From UBA6926 sp045562535 (GTDB lineage Bacteria; Chloroflexota; Dehalococcoidia; UBA6926): DNA of 64,000 bases. The DNA is taken from NCBI GenBank assembly GCA_045562535.1, contig JBJKVP010000002.1, positions 1-64,000 on the forward strand. The letters run 5' to 3'. The position numbers and the translations under genes are program-made. Positions 18,509-28,600 of the stretch are shown here, in pieces. Under the pieces are notes generated by a model that was not told the DNA's origin, searched no databases, and was given only the letters and a program-made list of their open reading frames with translations. Positions within the stretch are counted from its first letter, which is position 1, and each line of letters begins with the position of its first letter.

Positions 18509-19705
18509 ATGTCTTTGTCTAGTGTTGAACAAGCAATAAAAGCAGTTAAAAAGGGCGAGTACGTCATAATAGTTGATGATGCTGAGCGTGAGAACGAAGG
18601 AGACCTTTTTATAGCTGCAGAAAAAATAACACCCGAAAATATTAATTTTATGGCAACCAATGCTCGTGGACTTATATGTGTTCCAATGCTTCCGGAACGT
18701 TTACAAGAGCTCCGGATACCTCTAATGGTTAGCGATAATGCTACGCCTTTAGAGACAGCGTTCACAGATTCTGTTGATGCTAAAGTGAATGTGTCAACGG
18801 GTATTTCTGCAGGAGATAGAGCGGTCACTGTCGAGGTATTAATTGATCCTTCTACCCGCCCAGATGATTTAGGGCGGCCAGGGCATGTTTTCCCACTCCG
18901 ATATCGGGAGGGAGGCGTGTTGATGAGAGCCGGACATACTGAAGCAGCAGTTGACTTAGCTAAAATTAGCGGTCTTTACCCAGCAGGAGTGATATGCGAA
19001 ATCATGAATGATGATGGAACCATGGCACGCATGGATGATCTGGAAAAATATTCTGAAAAATGGGGCATCCAAATTGTTACTATTGCTCAACTTATAGAGT
19101 ACAGACGAACTCACGAAAGCTTAGTGGAAAGGGCGGGAGAATCGTTACTTCCCACAACGCACGGTGATTTTCGGGCATATGGATTTAAAAGCTCGATTGA
19201 TTCCGATGAGCATATTGCTCTTGTAATGGGGGAAATTAAAGAGGATGAACCAATTCTAGTTAGAGTGCACAGTGAGTGTGTAACCGGTGATGCATTTGGT
19301 TCTTTGCGATGTGACTGTGGTGAACAAGTTGATTTAGCGTTACAACAAATAGCTAAAGAAGGAACAGGTGTTTTCTTGTACATGCGCCAAGAAGGGCGAG
19401 GTGTTGGCCTGCATAATAAACTTAGAGCCTATGCTTTACAGGATACAGGTATGGATACTGTCGAAGCTAACCAGAAGATAGGGTTCCCTCCAGATTTACG
19501 TGATTATGGAGTTGGCGCTCAAATTTTGGTTGATCTGGGCGTGAGAAAAGCGAAACTTTTAACAAATAATCCTAGGAAAATTGTAGGAATCGATGCTTAT
19601 GGACTTGAGATAGTTGAAAGGGTTCCTATAGTAATTCCACCAAATGATTTTAATAGACGATATCTTGAAACAAAAAGAGACAAGATGGGTCATTTAATTG
19701 ATTAG
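18509..19705 (+). CDS. ribBA: Bifunctional DHBP synthase / GTP cyclohydrolase II
   Basis: Feeds both precursors of riboflavin. The N-terminal half is DHBP synthase with the acidic loop DDAERENEGD and RxGHTEA. The C-terminal half is GTP cyclohydrolase II with three zinc cysteines in SECVTGDAFGSLRCDCGEQ and MRQEGRGVGL. Both halves look catalytically complete. A normal AGGAGGGT ribosome site precedes ATG 18509. Confidence 0.97.
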   Translation: MSLSSVEQAIKAVKKGEYVIIVDDAERENEGDLFIAAEKITPENINFMATNARGLICVPMLPERLQELRIPLMVSDNATPLETAFTDSVDAKVNVSTGISAGDRAVTVEVLIDPSTRPDDLGRPGHVFPLRYREGGVLMRAGHTEAAVDLAKISGLYPAGVICEIMNDDGTMARMDDLEKYSEKWGIQIVTIAQLIEYRRTHESLVERAGESLLPTTHGDFRAYGFKSSIDSDEHIALVMGEIKEDEPILVRVHSECVTGDAFGSLRCDCGEQVDLALQQIAKEGTGVFLYMRQEGRGVGLHNKLRAYALQDTGMDTVEANQKIGFPPDLRDYGVGAQILVDLGVRKAKLLTNNPRKIVGIDAYGLEIVERVPIVIPPNDFNRRYLETKRDKMGHLID

Positions 19706-19768
19706 TTGCTTTGATGGCGATATTCGAGCTAATAGTCTTGGTAATTAGATCACTTTGAGAGGTTAAGA

Positions 19769-20242
19769 GTGTCCTACAAAAAGATTGATGTTAGTCCAAA
19801 TGGAAGTGGTTTGAGTGTTGGCCTAATTGTTGCTCGATTCAATCGAGTTATAACAGAGCGGCTTTTGGAAGGTGCTTTGTCAGGCCTTCAAGAAAAAGGG
19901 GTTTCACAATCCGATATCACTGTTTATTGGGTTCCTGGGGCATTTGAGATCCCGACCGTAGCGATGGATGCGGCCAAAACAGGAGAGTTCGATTTTCTGA
20001 TCGCAATCGGCGCTGTTATAAAAGGTGAAACATCTCACTTTGATTATGTTTCCCTCGGTGTGACCAATGGGGTAAGTAGCATTCCTATAGAAACAGGTGT
20101 TCCTGTAGCGTTTGGGGTGCTTACTACTGACAATATGGAACAAGCTATGGCTAGATCAGGCCCCGTGGGCTCTAATAGAGGTTATGATGCTGCTCTAAGT
20201 GGTATTGAGACCGCCAATGTTGTTAAAGAGCTCCGAGGGTAA
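19769..20242 (+). CDS. ribH: 6,7-dimethyl-8-ribityllumazine synthase
   Basis: 157 residues, penultimate enzyme of riboflavin synthesis and usually an icosahedral or pentameric shell. Motifs: VARFNRVITERLL, WVPGAFEIP, IGAVIKGETSHFDYV, and PVAFGVLTTDNMEQAMAR. GTG start with GAGAGGT upstream. It closes the pathway set: with dcd-ribD upstream, the whole riboflavin route is encoded at one locus. It converges on the TPR gene with 13 bases between stops. Confidence 0.96.
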   Translation: MSYKKIDVSPNGSGLSVGLIVARFNRVITERLLEGALSGLQEKGVSQSDITVYWVPGAFEIPTVAMDAAKTGEFDFLIAIGAVIKGETSHFDYVSLGVTNGVSSIPIETGVPVAFGVLTTDNMEQAMARSGPVGSNRGYDAALSGIETANVVKELRG

Positions 20243-20255
20243 TTTTTAATTAAGT

Positions 20256-21554
20256 TTAGCCTAACTTTAGTTTTTTCAACATGTCTTGATAACCAGATGT
20301 TTTTCGAAGCTCATCAAAATCCTGCTCAGATTGGATTTGTATTAAACCAGATGGGCTAATTTTTAGAAACTCTGTTAAGTCATTTATTGAATCTGTCGGT
20401 TCGCCCAGTCGGGCATGTGTTTTTGCTTTGGCAAAAAGAGCATCTGGGAATCGTTCTCTTAAAACTATGGCCCTTTCAAAGGACGACAACGCTTTTTTAA
20501 AATCACCGATGTTAGAATAGGCGACTCCTTTGCCATAATGAGCTTCTGGTATATCAAGCCTTAGGCGTACACAGCGATCGAAATCCTTGATGGCTTCTTC
20601 AAAGCTCCCCATTCTTGTCAATGTGATTCCTCTATTGTAGTGGGCACGGGCATAATCTGGTCTTAAATCTATAGCTGCTGAATATTCGTTGAGAGCTTCA
20701 TCCGGTTTACCGGTTATAGATAATGCGTTTCCTAAATCGTTATGTACATCCGGATTTTTCGGGTCAACAGATATGGCTTTTTTATAATCAGAGATCGCTT
20801 CTTCCATTTGCCCTAGATCTGATTTTAGGTTCGCTTGATTGTATAGAGCATCAAAATGATTTTCATCTATGGCTAGAGCGGTACGATATGAATCTAAGGC
20901 ATCGTTATTTTTTTCAAGGTCTACCAGAATGTTTCCCTTATTAGTGTGATAGTCTGCGTCTTCAGGATACATATCTAGTAGTGTTTTGTAGGTGTTTAAG
21001 GCAAGTTCCAGCTTTCCTGAACGGGCTAATGCGATTGCGTAATTTGGTAGTCGATACTTTTTGGTTTTATTGTCGCCAAGTGACTTCTCATAAGCTTCTA
21101 ATGCCAGGCTTGACTCCTCAAGAAGTAAATGAGCATTACCCCTAATGAACCAATCATCTTTTGATATCGTAGGCAAAATCTGCGAACGATCCAAAAGGAG
21201 CCGTAATTGAGTAATTTCTTTTTGTTCCAACTTAATATTTGGGGAAGTAGTTGAATTTATAAAAGGTTTTGCTCTAAGGGCGTAAAGGGATCTCCATGCT
21301 TCTTCCTGAGATTCGTATTCGACCCGAAGTTTTTCAGCGTTTTCTGTATCCCCTCTTCGTTCTGCTGAGGATATTTGTCTCTCGTAACTCTGTCTCAAGG
21401 ACTGGACCTTCTTGATGTCAGTGTCAAATCGGAGAAACACTGGAAGGAATGAAATTAATTTATCAAACGTTAATGGGTATCTCCATTTAATTATCAAAGT
21501 CGCGGTTACTGCCACGATGGTTAAGGCGATCATTATGAACAAGAGATCCATCAT
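20256..21554 (-). CDS. Membrane-anchored TPR-repeat protein
   Basis: About 432 residues from ATG 21554. One N-terminal membrane helix (LLFIMIALTIVAVTATLII) is followed by a charged coiled-coil-like stretch (about 45..75). Then come roughly eight TPR units, recognisable by repeats such as PDVHNDLGNALSITGKPDEA and YARAHYNRGITLTRMGSFEEA. TPRs are protein-interaction scaffolds; the partner is unknown. The frame stays open upstream to 21731, but that part has no matching N-terminal logic and crosses the pyrG promoter, so the shorter start is preferred even though its Shine-Dalgarno is weak. Confidence 0.82.
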   Translation of the reverse strand: MMDLLFIMIALTIVAVTATLIIKWRYPLTFDKLISFLPVFLRFDTDIKKVQSLRQSYERQISSAERRGDTENAEKLRVEYESQEEAWRSLYALRAKPFINSTTSPNIKLEQKEITQLRLLLDRSQILPTISKDDWFIRGNAHLLLEESSLALEAYEKSLGDNKTKKYRLPNYAIALARSGKLELALNTYKTLLDMYPEDADYHTNKGNILVDLEKNNDALDSYRTALAIDENHFDALYNQANLKSDLGQMEEAISDYKKAISVDPKNPDVHNDLGNALSITGKPDEALNEYSAAIDLRPDYARAHYNRGITLTRMGSFEEAIKDFDRCVRLRLDIPEAHYGKGVAYSNIGDFKKALSSFERAIVLRERFPDALFAKAKTHARLGEPTDSINDLTEFLKISPSGLIQIQSEQDFDELRKTSGYQDMLKKLKLG

Positions 21555-21650
21555 AGACAAAGAGTATCGCGAGGTTGATCTTACGGCAATAGCTTTCTGT
21601 CTTTTGAAATCATGGTTACTATAATTTATCGTATTAGAATATAATTCCCC

Positions 21651-21680
21651 TTGACATAGTATCTGGTAGCTTTTTATACT
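21651..21680 (+). promoter_or_regulatory. Promoter of pyrG
   Basis: A near-consensus sigma-70-type site: TTGACA (21651..21656), 18-nt spacer, TATACT (21675..21680). It predicts a pyrG leader of about 145 nt. Confidence 0.65.
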
Positions 21681-21704
21681 GCTTTTGATGGCACGTGACT
21701 GTAT

Positions 21705-21716
21705 CCCGTATACGGG
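21705..21716. promoter_or_regulatory. 12-bp palindrome in pyrG leader
   Basis: CCCGTATACGGG is a perfect dyad about 20 bases after the predicted pyrG start site, between pyrG and the divergent TPR gene. A CACGTG dyad lies just upstream. Position suggests an operator or leader hairpin; no regulator is known. Confidence 0.35.
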
Positions 21717-21831
21717 TGTGCGATTCCCCATACAAGTCTTTAGATTTCGGTCGTGATTTTATTAGGGAATTTTGAGTTTGTTTGGTGTCTTGATATTTTT
21801 CAAGTATCCCCCAAGATGTTTTTAGGAGTTT

Positions 21832-23454
21832 ATGTCTAAATATATTTTTGTAACCGGTGGAGTGGTTAGTTCCGTAGGAAAAGGTATTACAGCCGCTTCT
21901 ATAGGGCGACTTTTAAGAAGTCGTGGACTCTCCGTGTCTGTGCAAAAATTAGACCCTTATTTGAATGTTGATCCTGGCACGATGTCTCCTTATCAACATG
22001 GTGAAGTCTTTGTCACAATAGATGGCGCAGAGACAGATCTCGATTTAGGTCATTATGAGCGTTTCATTGATGTGGAATTATCTAAGGAGTCGAGTGTAAC
22101 TGCTGGAGATGTTTATCAATCAGTATTAGCAAACGAACGGAGAGGGGACTATTTAGGAGGTACGATTCAGGTCGTTCCTCACGTAACCAATATGATTAAA
22201 GAGCGAGTCAAAGAAGTAGCCCTTGATTCGAAGGCTGATGTTGTTGTTGTTGAAGTTGGTGGAACCGTAGGTGATATTGAAGGGTTACCGTTTCTTGAAG
22301 CTATAAGACAGATTAGAAATGAAGTAAATAGAGACGACGCTTTGTTTGTACACGTAACATTTTTACCATTGATTGAGGCTACAGGTGAACTTAAGACAAA
22401 ACCCACTCAGCATAGTGTTAGGGAATTAGCGCGTAGCTCAGGAATACAGCCTGACGTTATTGTGGCCCGGGCCGACCGTGATATTTCGGAAGATATCGTT
22501 GCTAAACTATCGTTGTTTTGTGACGTCGATGCACAAGCAGTGATACCACTTAAAACGGTCGATTCCATTTATAAAGTACCGCTTGTTTTAGAGGATTCCG
22601 GATTGGGGAATTATATTGTTCAACGATTAGGATATGGGAAGAATTCACCACCTGATTTGACGGACTGGCGAGAGCTTGTGAGGAAAATCGAAGTAGATAA
22701 ACCATCATTATCTGTCGCACTAGTTGGAAAATATGTTGAGCTACACGATGCTTATTTATCGGTTAAGGAAGCCTTACACCATGCGGGTCTTCATATTGGC
22801 GTAGACATTGATATTGATTGGGTTTCAGCTGAAGATCTCGAGGAGCACGACGCTCAATCGTTGTTAGGAGACGCACAAGGAATAATAGTCCCTGGTGGAT
22901 TTGGGCCGAGAGGGGTTGAAGGCATGATAAAAGCTGCTAGATATTCCCGTGAGAATGGGATCCCATATTTTGGACTTTGTTTAGGAATGCAGACAATGGT
23001 TATCGAGTACGCAAGGAATGTGCTGGGATTTGATAATGCTAATTCAACAGAATTCGATAGTGAGTCTCCGTTCCCCATAATCGATATTATGGAAGATCAA
23101 GAAAATATTAGCAGCAAAGGGGGGACGATGCGGCTTGGTAACTATCCTTGCGAATTAGTGCCAGGTACTGCAGCTCAAAAATACTATGAATCAAAAGTAG
23201 TTAATGAGCGCCACAGGCATCGCTTTGAATTTAATAACGAATATATAGAAAAATTTAAGAAGGCCGGGCTACATCCTAGTGGGTATTACCCATTGTTGAA
23301 TCTAGTCGAAATTTGTGAAGTGGAAAACCATCCTTTTATGCTTGGGACCCAATTCCATCCAGAGTTTAGGTCTAATCCCGTCGAACCTCACCCTCTTTTC
23401 ACCGGTTTTGTGGGTGCGGCAACCAAAATATTACGAGGTAAAAAACAAGATTGA
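21832..23454 (+). CDS. pyrG: CTP synthase
   Basis: 540 residues. The N-terminal synthetase domain begins KYIFVTGGVVSSVGKG with the P-loop-like SSVGKG and has the EVGGTVGDIE motif. The C-terminal glutamine amidotransferase domain has nucleophile Cys in FGLCLGMQ and the His/Glu pair in GTQFHPEF. It converts UTP to CTP with glutamine. Immediately upstream of rho with its own stop and a 90-base gap. Confidence 0.97.
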   Translation: MSKYIFVTGGVVSSVGKGITAASIGRLLRSRGLSVSVQKLDPYLNVDPGTMSPYQHGEVFVTIDGAETDLDLGHYERFIDVELSKESSVTAGDVYQSVLANERRGDYLGGTIQVVPHVTNMIKERVKEVALDSKADVVVVEVGGTVGDIEGLPFLEAIRQIRNEVNRDDALFVHVTFLPLIEATGELKTKPTQHSVRELARSSGIQPDVIVARADRDISEDIVAKLSLFCDVDAQAVIPLKTVDSIYKVPLVLEDSGLGNYIVQRLGYGKNSPPDLTDWRELVRKIEVDKPSLSVALVGKYVELHDAYLSVKEALHHAGLHIGVDIDIDWVSAEDLEEHDAQSLLGDAQGIIVPGGFGPRGVEGMIKAARYSRENGIPYFGLCLGMQTMVIEYARNVLGFDNANSTEFDSESPFPIIDIMEDQENISSKGGTMRLGNYPCELVPGTAAQKYYESKVVNERHRHRFEFNNEYIEKFKKAGLHPSGYYPLLNLVEICEVENHPFMLGTQFHPEFRSNPVEPHPLFTGFVGAATKILRGKKQD

Positions 23455-23542
23455 GTTTGATTTTAAGGATCAATAAAAATAACGAGTTAATTTAGTTTTA
23501 TAAAATTTTTTGCTTTAGCAAACAATTCCAAGAGAGGTAACC

Positions 23543-25135
23543 ATGGTAGATCAAGAAGAAGAAGCAATAATAGAAGAGGCAACAGAAGATAGTGCTACTG
23601 GTGCTATTGAAGTGGAAAAGCCAAAAAAGAGAAGTAAAAGAGCTACTACTTCGACGAAAAATAAAGAGAGCGTTAAGAGTGAATCTCGAAAAGAGAATTC
23701 AACCCCTCGCAGGGTAAGACCGAGCGGAAGAAGAAATCTTGCCACTAGGAGGCGCCCAGCTGGAAAGAGGATGAGCACATCTCCCGGAGGTGATGCAGAA
23801 AATTCGAAAAATGAATTAAGAGAAACTGTTAAACAAAACCTACCTCCGCTTACCGACGAAAACCGTGTAATCAGTATTCCACAACTAGAGTCGCTTGGCC
23901 GTGAGCAACTTTTAGCGTTAGCCGAAGACGTGGCAACACCTCATGATGAATATGTTTCTAAAGATGAGATCGTAGGCCAACTTCTTAATATTCATGGTGA
24001 CCGCGGTGGAGAAATTATGGCAAGTGGAATGCTTGATATCGCTAATGATGGATATGGATTCTTACGTCACGGAGAAAGACGACAAAGCGCTACTGACGTC
24101 TACGTATCTCAATCACAGATAAGAAAATTTGGTTTGAGAACGGGAGATGATGTTACGGGCCAGATTCGCCCCCCCAAAAACGGAGAAAAATATTACGGCC
24201 TTTTAAAGGTTCTACAAGTCAACGAAAAGGATCCTGATTTAGCAAGGAGAAGGCCGTCGTTTGACAAATTAACTGCCCTTTTCCCGGATAAATTATTTGA
24301 TTTAGAGCATGATCCCAAGGCATTGGCTCCAAGACTACTGAATTTAATAGCACCTATAGGTAAAGGGCAAAGAGGCTTAATTGTTTCGCCACCAAAAGCA
24401 GGTAAAACAATATTACTTCATCAAATTGCGGATGCCCTTACTGAGAATTATCCTGATGTACAAATCTTTGCCGCTTTGATAGGTGAACGACCAGAAGAGG
24501 TCACGGATTGGCAGAGAACCGTAAAAGGAGCTAGCGTTTATGCGTCTACTTTTGACGAACCTGTTGAAGAGCATACTCGGGTTGCGGAAATCGTGCTATC
24601 TAGAGCTAAGCGACAAGTTGAAGAAGGAAAAGACGTTGTTATTCTTTTGGATTCAATTACGCGTCTGGCTCGGGCTTATAATTTATCTACCCCATCAAGC
24701 GGGAGAACATTATCTGGAGGCATAGATCCTATTGCTTTGTACCCGCCGAAAAATTTCTTTGGAGCTGCCAGAAATACTGAAGAAGAAGGTACCCTGACCA
24801 TAATAGCTACATGTTTAGTTGATACAGGTTCAAGGATGGATGATGTTATTTATGAAGAATTCAAAGGTACTGGCAATATGGAGGTCCACTTGGATAGAGG
24901 ACTTTCAGAACGCAGAATCTACCCATCTATCGATATTCCGAGTTCGAGTACGCGTAGAGATGATCAGCTTTTTAACGAAAAAGATTATAGAGACATAGTT
25001 GTAATGAGAAGAATGGTAGGACTTTTGGCTGAACGATCAAATGATCCTACTGAGGTCACACAGATCATATTAGATAGAATCCAGAAAACCAAAAGCAATC
25101 AAGAATTTATGTCTAGCTTAAATGATTCAAATTAA
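23543..25135 (+). CDS. rho: Transcription termination factor Rho
   Basis: Hexameric RNA helicase. The first ~100 residues are a low-complexity Lys/Arg/Glu extension typical of Rho from high-branching phyla, followed by the cold-shock-like RNA-binding domain (GYGFLRHG, DVYVSQSQIRKFGLRTGD). Then comes the ATPase with Walker A in SPPKAGKT, Walker B ILLDSITRLARA, the Q-loop region and the R-loop GTGNMEVHLDR. 530 residues. GAGAGG lies 8 nt before the ATG. Confidence 0.96.
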   Translation: MVDQEEEAIIEEATEDSATGAIEVEKPKKRSKRATTSTKNKESVKSESRKENSTPRRVRPSGRRNLATRRRPAGKRMSTSPGGDAENSKNELRETVKQNLPPLTDENRVISIPQLESLGREQLLALAEDVATPHDEYVSKDEIVGQLLNIHGDRGGEIMASGMLDIANDGYGFLRHGERRQSATDVYVSQSQIRKFGLRTGDDVTGQIRPPKNGEKYYGLLKVLQVNEKDPDLARRRPSFDKLTALFPDKLFDLEHDPKALAPRLLNLIAPIGKGQRGLIVSPPKAGKTILLHQIADALTENYPDVQIFAALIGERPEEVTDWQRTVKGASVYASTFDEPVEEHTRVAEIVLSRAKRQVEEGKDVVILLDSITRLARAYNLSTPSSGRTLSGGIDPIALYPPKNFFGAARNTEEEGTLTIIATCLVDTGSRMDDVIYEEFKGTGNMEVHLDRGLSERRIYPSIDIPSSSTRRDDQLFNEKDYRDIVVMRRMVGLLAERSNDPTEVTQIILDRIQKTKSNQEFMSSLNDSN

Positions 25136-25258
25136 CCTGGTTTTTCAAGTAAGTAATTCAAAAATACCCTGTTTTCCTGAAATTCTATTTTTAAACTCAG
25201 TTTTAGACCTATTTTAGGAATAAGTTCAAGATTCTAGCAGAAAAAGCAATATTTCCTA

Positions 25259-25287
25259 TTGACAACAGTTTATTGGGACTCCATAAT
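25259..25287 (+). promoter_or_regulatory. Strong promoter of surface-protein gene
   Basis: TTGACA (25259..25264), exact 17-nt spacer, CATAAT (25282..25287). This is the closest to consensus in the window and fits an abundant surface protein. It predicts transcription from about 25294 and a ~330-nt leader. Confidence 0.65.
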
Positions 25288-25293
25288 CGGGTT

Positions 25294-25622
25294 CGTGAGC
25301 TGCTTTCATAAACAAAGGTGGCTCAAGAAAATCGTGTGAAAAGCACCGGTTTACTCAAATTTTCGTCGGTATTCCTAAAAATGACAGATTTAGGGGTACC
25401 AGATCTAGGTTTGGGTGTGCTATGCTTATCAATACGTTTTTCAGACGTGCAGAAGAAGAGGAGGTCCTTTCGTCAAGAAAGGCCTATTTACAGGAGGAAG
25501 CCTATGCGGGATACACAGCGATGGCAAAGCCATTGCAGGTTGACGCAAAGCTATTTGACGTCTCTCTTCTTTGAAAATAAATCTCGGGCTTCCGCCCAAA
25601 AACACGTAAAGGGGGCTTCATC
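25294..25622 (+). ncRNA. Structured 5' leader, possible c-di-GMP (GEMM-like) riboswitch
   Basis: The long leader holds a stable hairpin at 25462..25485 (AGG-CCTTTC/GAAAGGCCT, one bulged T). Further on is a run with ACACAG, GGCAAA (25523..25528) and GACGCAAAGC (25542..25551). GGCAAA and GACGCAAAGC in this order and spacing are the two signature joints of the GEMM-I c-di-GMP aptamer, and c-di-GMP riboswitches often control surface adhesins. Against this, I cannot find a convincing P3 stem and GGUUGCCG-like 3' part, and GCGATGGC-AAA-GCCATTGC can form an alternative 8-bp hairpin. Treat as a candidate or variant. Confidence 0.45.
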
Positions 25623-25629
25623 GTGAAGC
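25615..25629 (+). promoter_or_regulatory. Hairpin over the start codon of the surface protein
   Basis: GCTTCA-TCG-TGAAGC is a perfect 6-bp stem; the GTG start (25623..25625) sits in its loop and 3' arm and the GGGGG ribosome site (25611..25615) abuts it. Formation would hide the start codon, so it may be the switchable expression platform of the leader. A GGGC-TTCC-GCCC hairpin lies just before at 25586..25597. Confidence 0.45.
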
Positions 25630-28600
25630 GAAAAGCATTAGTTCTAATTTTATCAGGGATCCTGATACTTGCTTCCCTACCTGCTGGTTTGGCAGGTGCG
25701 GCGCAAGGAACGATGGATTATGTTAGTCCTGCCAGTACTTTTACAAAGTCTACTGGTTACGCTAACGCGAGTCAGACCGGTACGAACGTTGTCAAGTTCA
25801 GAGTTACCGACACTGATTTAAATACTAATAAGAGTCTCGCAGGTAGTCTTTCTACCGTAAACGGTAAGACCGCGATGACTGGTAAAGGAATGATATTAGG
25901 CGCGGGTGATGGTTCAACGAACCAATTCTCCATCGCTACTGTTGTTCGACCAGTTATTCAAGGGACCGTTGGATCCGTTCAGGATCTTCAGAGTGGGACA
26001 GGTTATCTAGCAGCCATTGGTACTTCAGGAGCGTCGCTGACATTACAGCCAACGCCTGCTGATATACCATCTGGAGATACAGCAGTTGGAGCGCTCACAG
26101 TAGCTGAGTGGGAACGCTTAGATGTGGGTTCAATAATTACTACAGCCACTGCTCAGGCACTGGCGACGCAAGCTTCGTTCTCAGGTGCTGCTAGGTTAAA
26201 GGCAACGATCGTTAACGGTATGGCAGGCGCGTTCGCTGCGAGTGCAGCAAACTCTGCTACTGCATCTACTGTTGCAGCATCGTTGGTTGTTAAGGGTACA
26301 AGTATTAACCCAGTTACCCTTGCTCAGACAGCAAACGACTCGGAAACCTTGGCGTTCTCAGGGATTGCTTCTGGTGGAACAGCCAGTATTAATACCACCA
26401 AGATATGGCTTAATACAGGAATCACTTATGACATTAAAGCGATTACTGCTAACCCATCAGGTGGGTTCCGATTAAGAATTCAGGAGAAGAGGACAATTGT
26501 TGCTAACTTCAACTACGGTGTCTTTAACGATACTGACAGTGGAGCTGGTACTACCGCTTCCCCATACGCGCAGACTATTAAGGCTACAAGCACTTCGAAT
26601 GCTACTGGTATAGGTATCACCTTGTATGAGACTGATACTACTACTGAGAATCTATCGAAGACTTCTGGTAAAAACCAGAGGGTAGTTGCTAACTATGCCA
26701 ACTGGGTCAAGGCAGACGATCCTGATTCTGGCTCAGATTCAACTACGGTTAGAAAAGACACAGCCTTAGTACTTTCTAAAGGTATCGCACTCATCGATGG
26801 TTCTTTGCTAACGTCGATTAACACTCGAAGAGTTGCTACAGGCGCTGCTTCTCACCAATTCACCAACGGTAGTACGCTCACTGAAGTTATCAGTGCGTTG
26901 AACACTGCAGATCCGGCTATTACGGATAACGCAGCAACTACTACGGTAGATGAGAGTAAGCAGATCGAAGGTAAAGATTGGGTCACCAATACGGCTGTCC
27001 CTCTAGCTTTCCGAAGTTTGGCTACTGATGGAACTCAAGCAACTGCTGCTAACTCTGCAGTTACCTGGGCTCAATTAGCCGCTGTTACTTTAGCTGTTGC
27101 AGATACTGATACAGTTACATTGACATATACAGATGCAAATGGAACTGCTGTTACTAAAACGATTACAGTCGACTTGTCTAAGCCAGTAATAACAGGTGCT
27201 TCACCTGCTAAGTCTAGTGCTACAAGTTCAACCACTCCTCAGTTGAAGGCAACTGTGTCTGATACAGGGTCTGGTTTCGACACTACAACGTTAACAAATT
27301 CAATTGTGGTCAAGTTAACTCCATCTGGAGGCAGTGAAGCTACTCCGACATACTCAGCTGTGGTTGATGCCGCTGGTGCGTATGCGATAGTTGCAGTACC
27401 TTCAGCTTTGGCTGTTACTACTGGTCACGTTTGGAACTTAACAGCTACAGATAAAGTTGGTAACAAGACTGCTACTGGTGACCTCACCTTCGCGGTCGAT
27501 AACGTTAAACCAACAGTAGTCTCCGCTGGTACTGGAATTGGTCTTAAACTGACTACAGGTAAGACTGATGAGTACGAAGAGTTTGTTTCCGCAAGCTGGA
27601 TTAAAGTAACCATGAGTGAAAACATGGATACAACAAGTTTGCAAGCAGCTGACTTCACAGTTCCAGGTTCTACCGTAAGCACAGTATTAAGTGCTAAGAA
27701 AACGAAGATACTGAGCGGTGGTAGCCTTGGAAGCTTAGGTTCAGATAATAGGCAGATTGTCTACTTGAACCTTGCCGCAGCTTTGGCAGCCGATGGCAAG
27801 CCAAAGGTTAGCGTTGCAGCAGCTATAACTGACGTTGCCGGTAATGCTTCGAAGACCGGAGCAACTACAACAGGCGCTTACGCAACACCTACTGACGGAA
27901 TTAAGCCAACTTTGACTTTGACCGTTACAGATGCTGCGGGGACCGCTGCGGGAACCGACGCTAAGTCTACTGCTAAAGGTAAACTAAAAGAGAAGATTAC
28001 GATCACTGTAACTTCCGATGAAGCTCTCTTGGGTGACGTACCTACTATTAAGGTAGGAACTACCGGGATTGCAACTACGAAGGTAACTACCAACTCATGG
28101 ACTGCTACGTATACTGTGGCTGCTCCAAGCAGGTTGGCAACAGTGACTGCGTCAGGTAGTGATAGTGCTAGTAACGCTGCTACTGATGCGAAGAAGAAAT
28201 TCCACGTTGACGTAAACGCACCTACGATTACGTACGCTGATTCTGGTGGAACGAATACGTTTAGTGCCGGTGGCACAAGAGACGTTTCCTCCGCATCTGC
28301 AGGATTGCAGGTTGAAGAAGCTGATGTAATATTCGTACCGATCTTGGTGAACGATGTAACGCCGGATAGCTATGCAACCTCGGCGAACGACACCTTGAAG
28401 ACTGCGACGTTTACAAGTGGAACACTTAAGACAATACCTAAGTTCAGTGCTACGGCCGCTCAAGTAACGAATACACAAACCTTGACCTCTTCCGATGTTT
28501 CATCTTCGGATAACAAGGCTCACGTATTCGCAGCTAGTGGTCTTGCTCTTGGATACTACAAGTTGGCGTTAACCTTTACGGACGCCTCTGGTAACAAGAT

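Noticed and set aside
21555..21731. N-terminal extension of the TPR protein
   Set aside because: The extra 59 residues cross the divergent pyrG promoter and palindrome and precede what looks like the natural membrane-anchor start.
25318..25626. 102-codon frame in the surface-protein leader
   Set aside because: It overlaps the structured leader, has unnatural composition for a protein, and ends across the true start codon.
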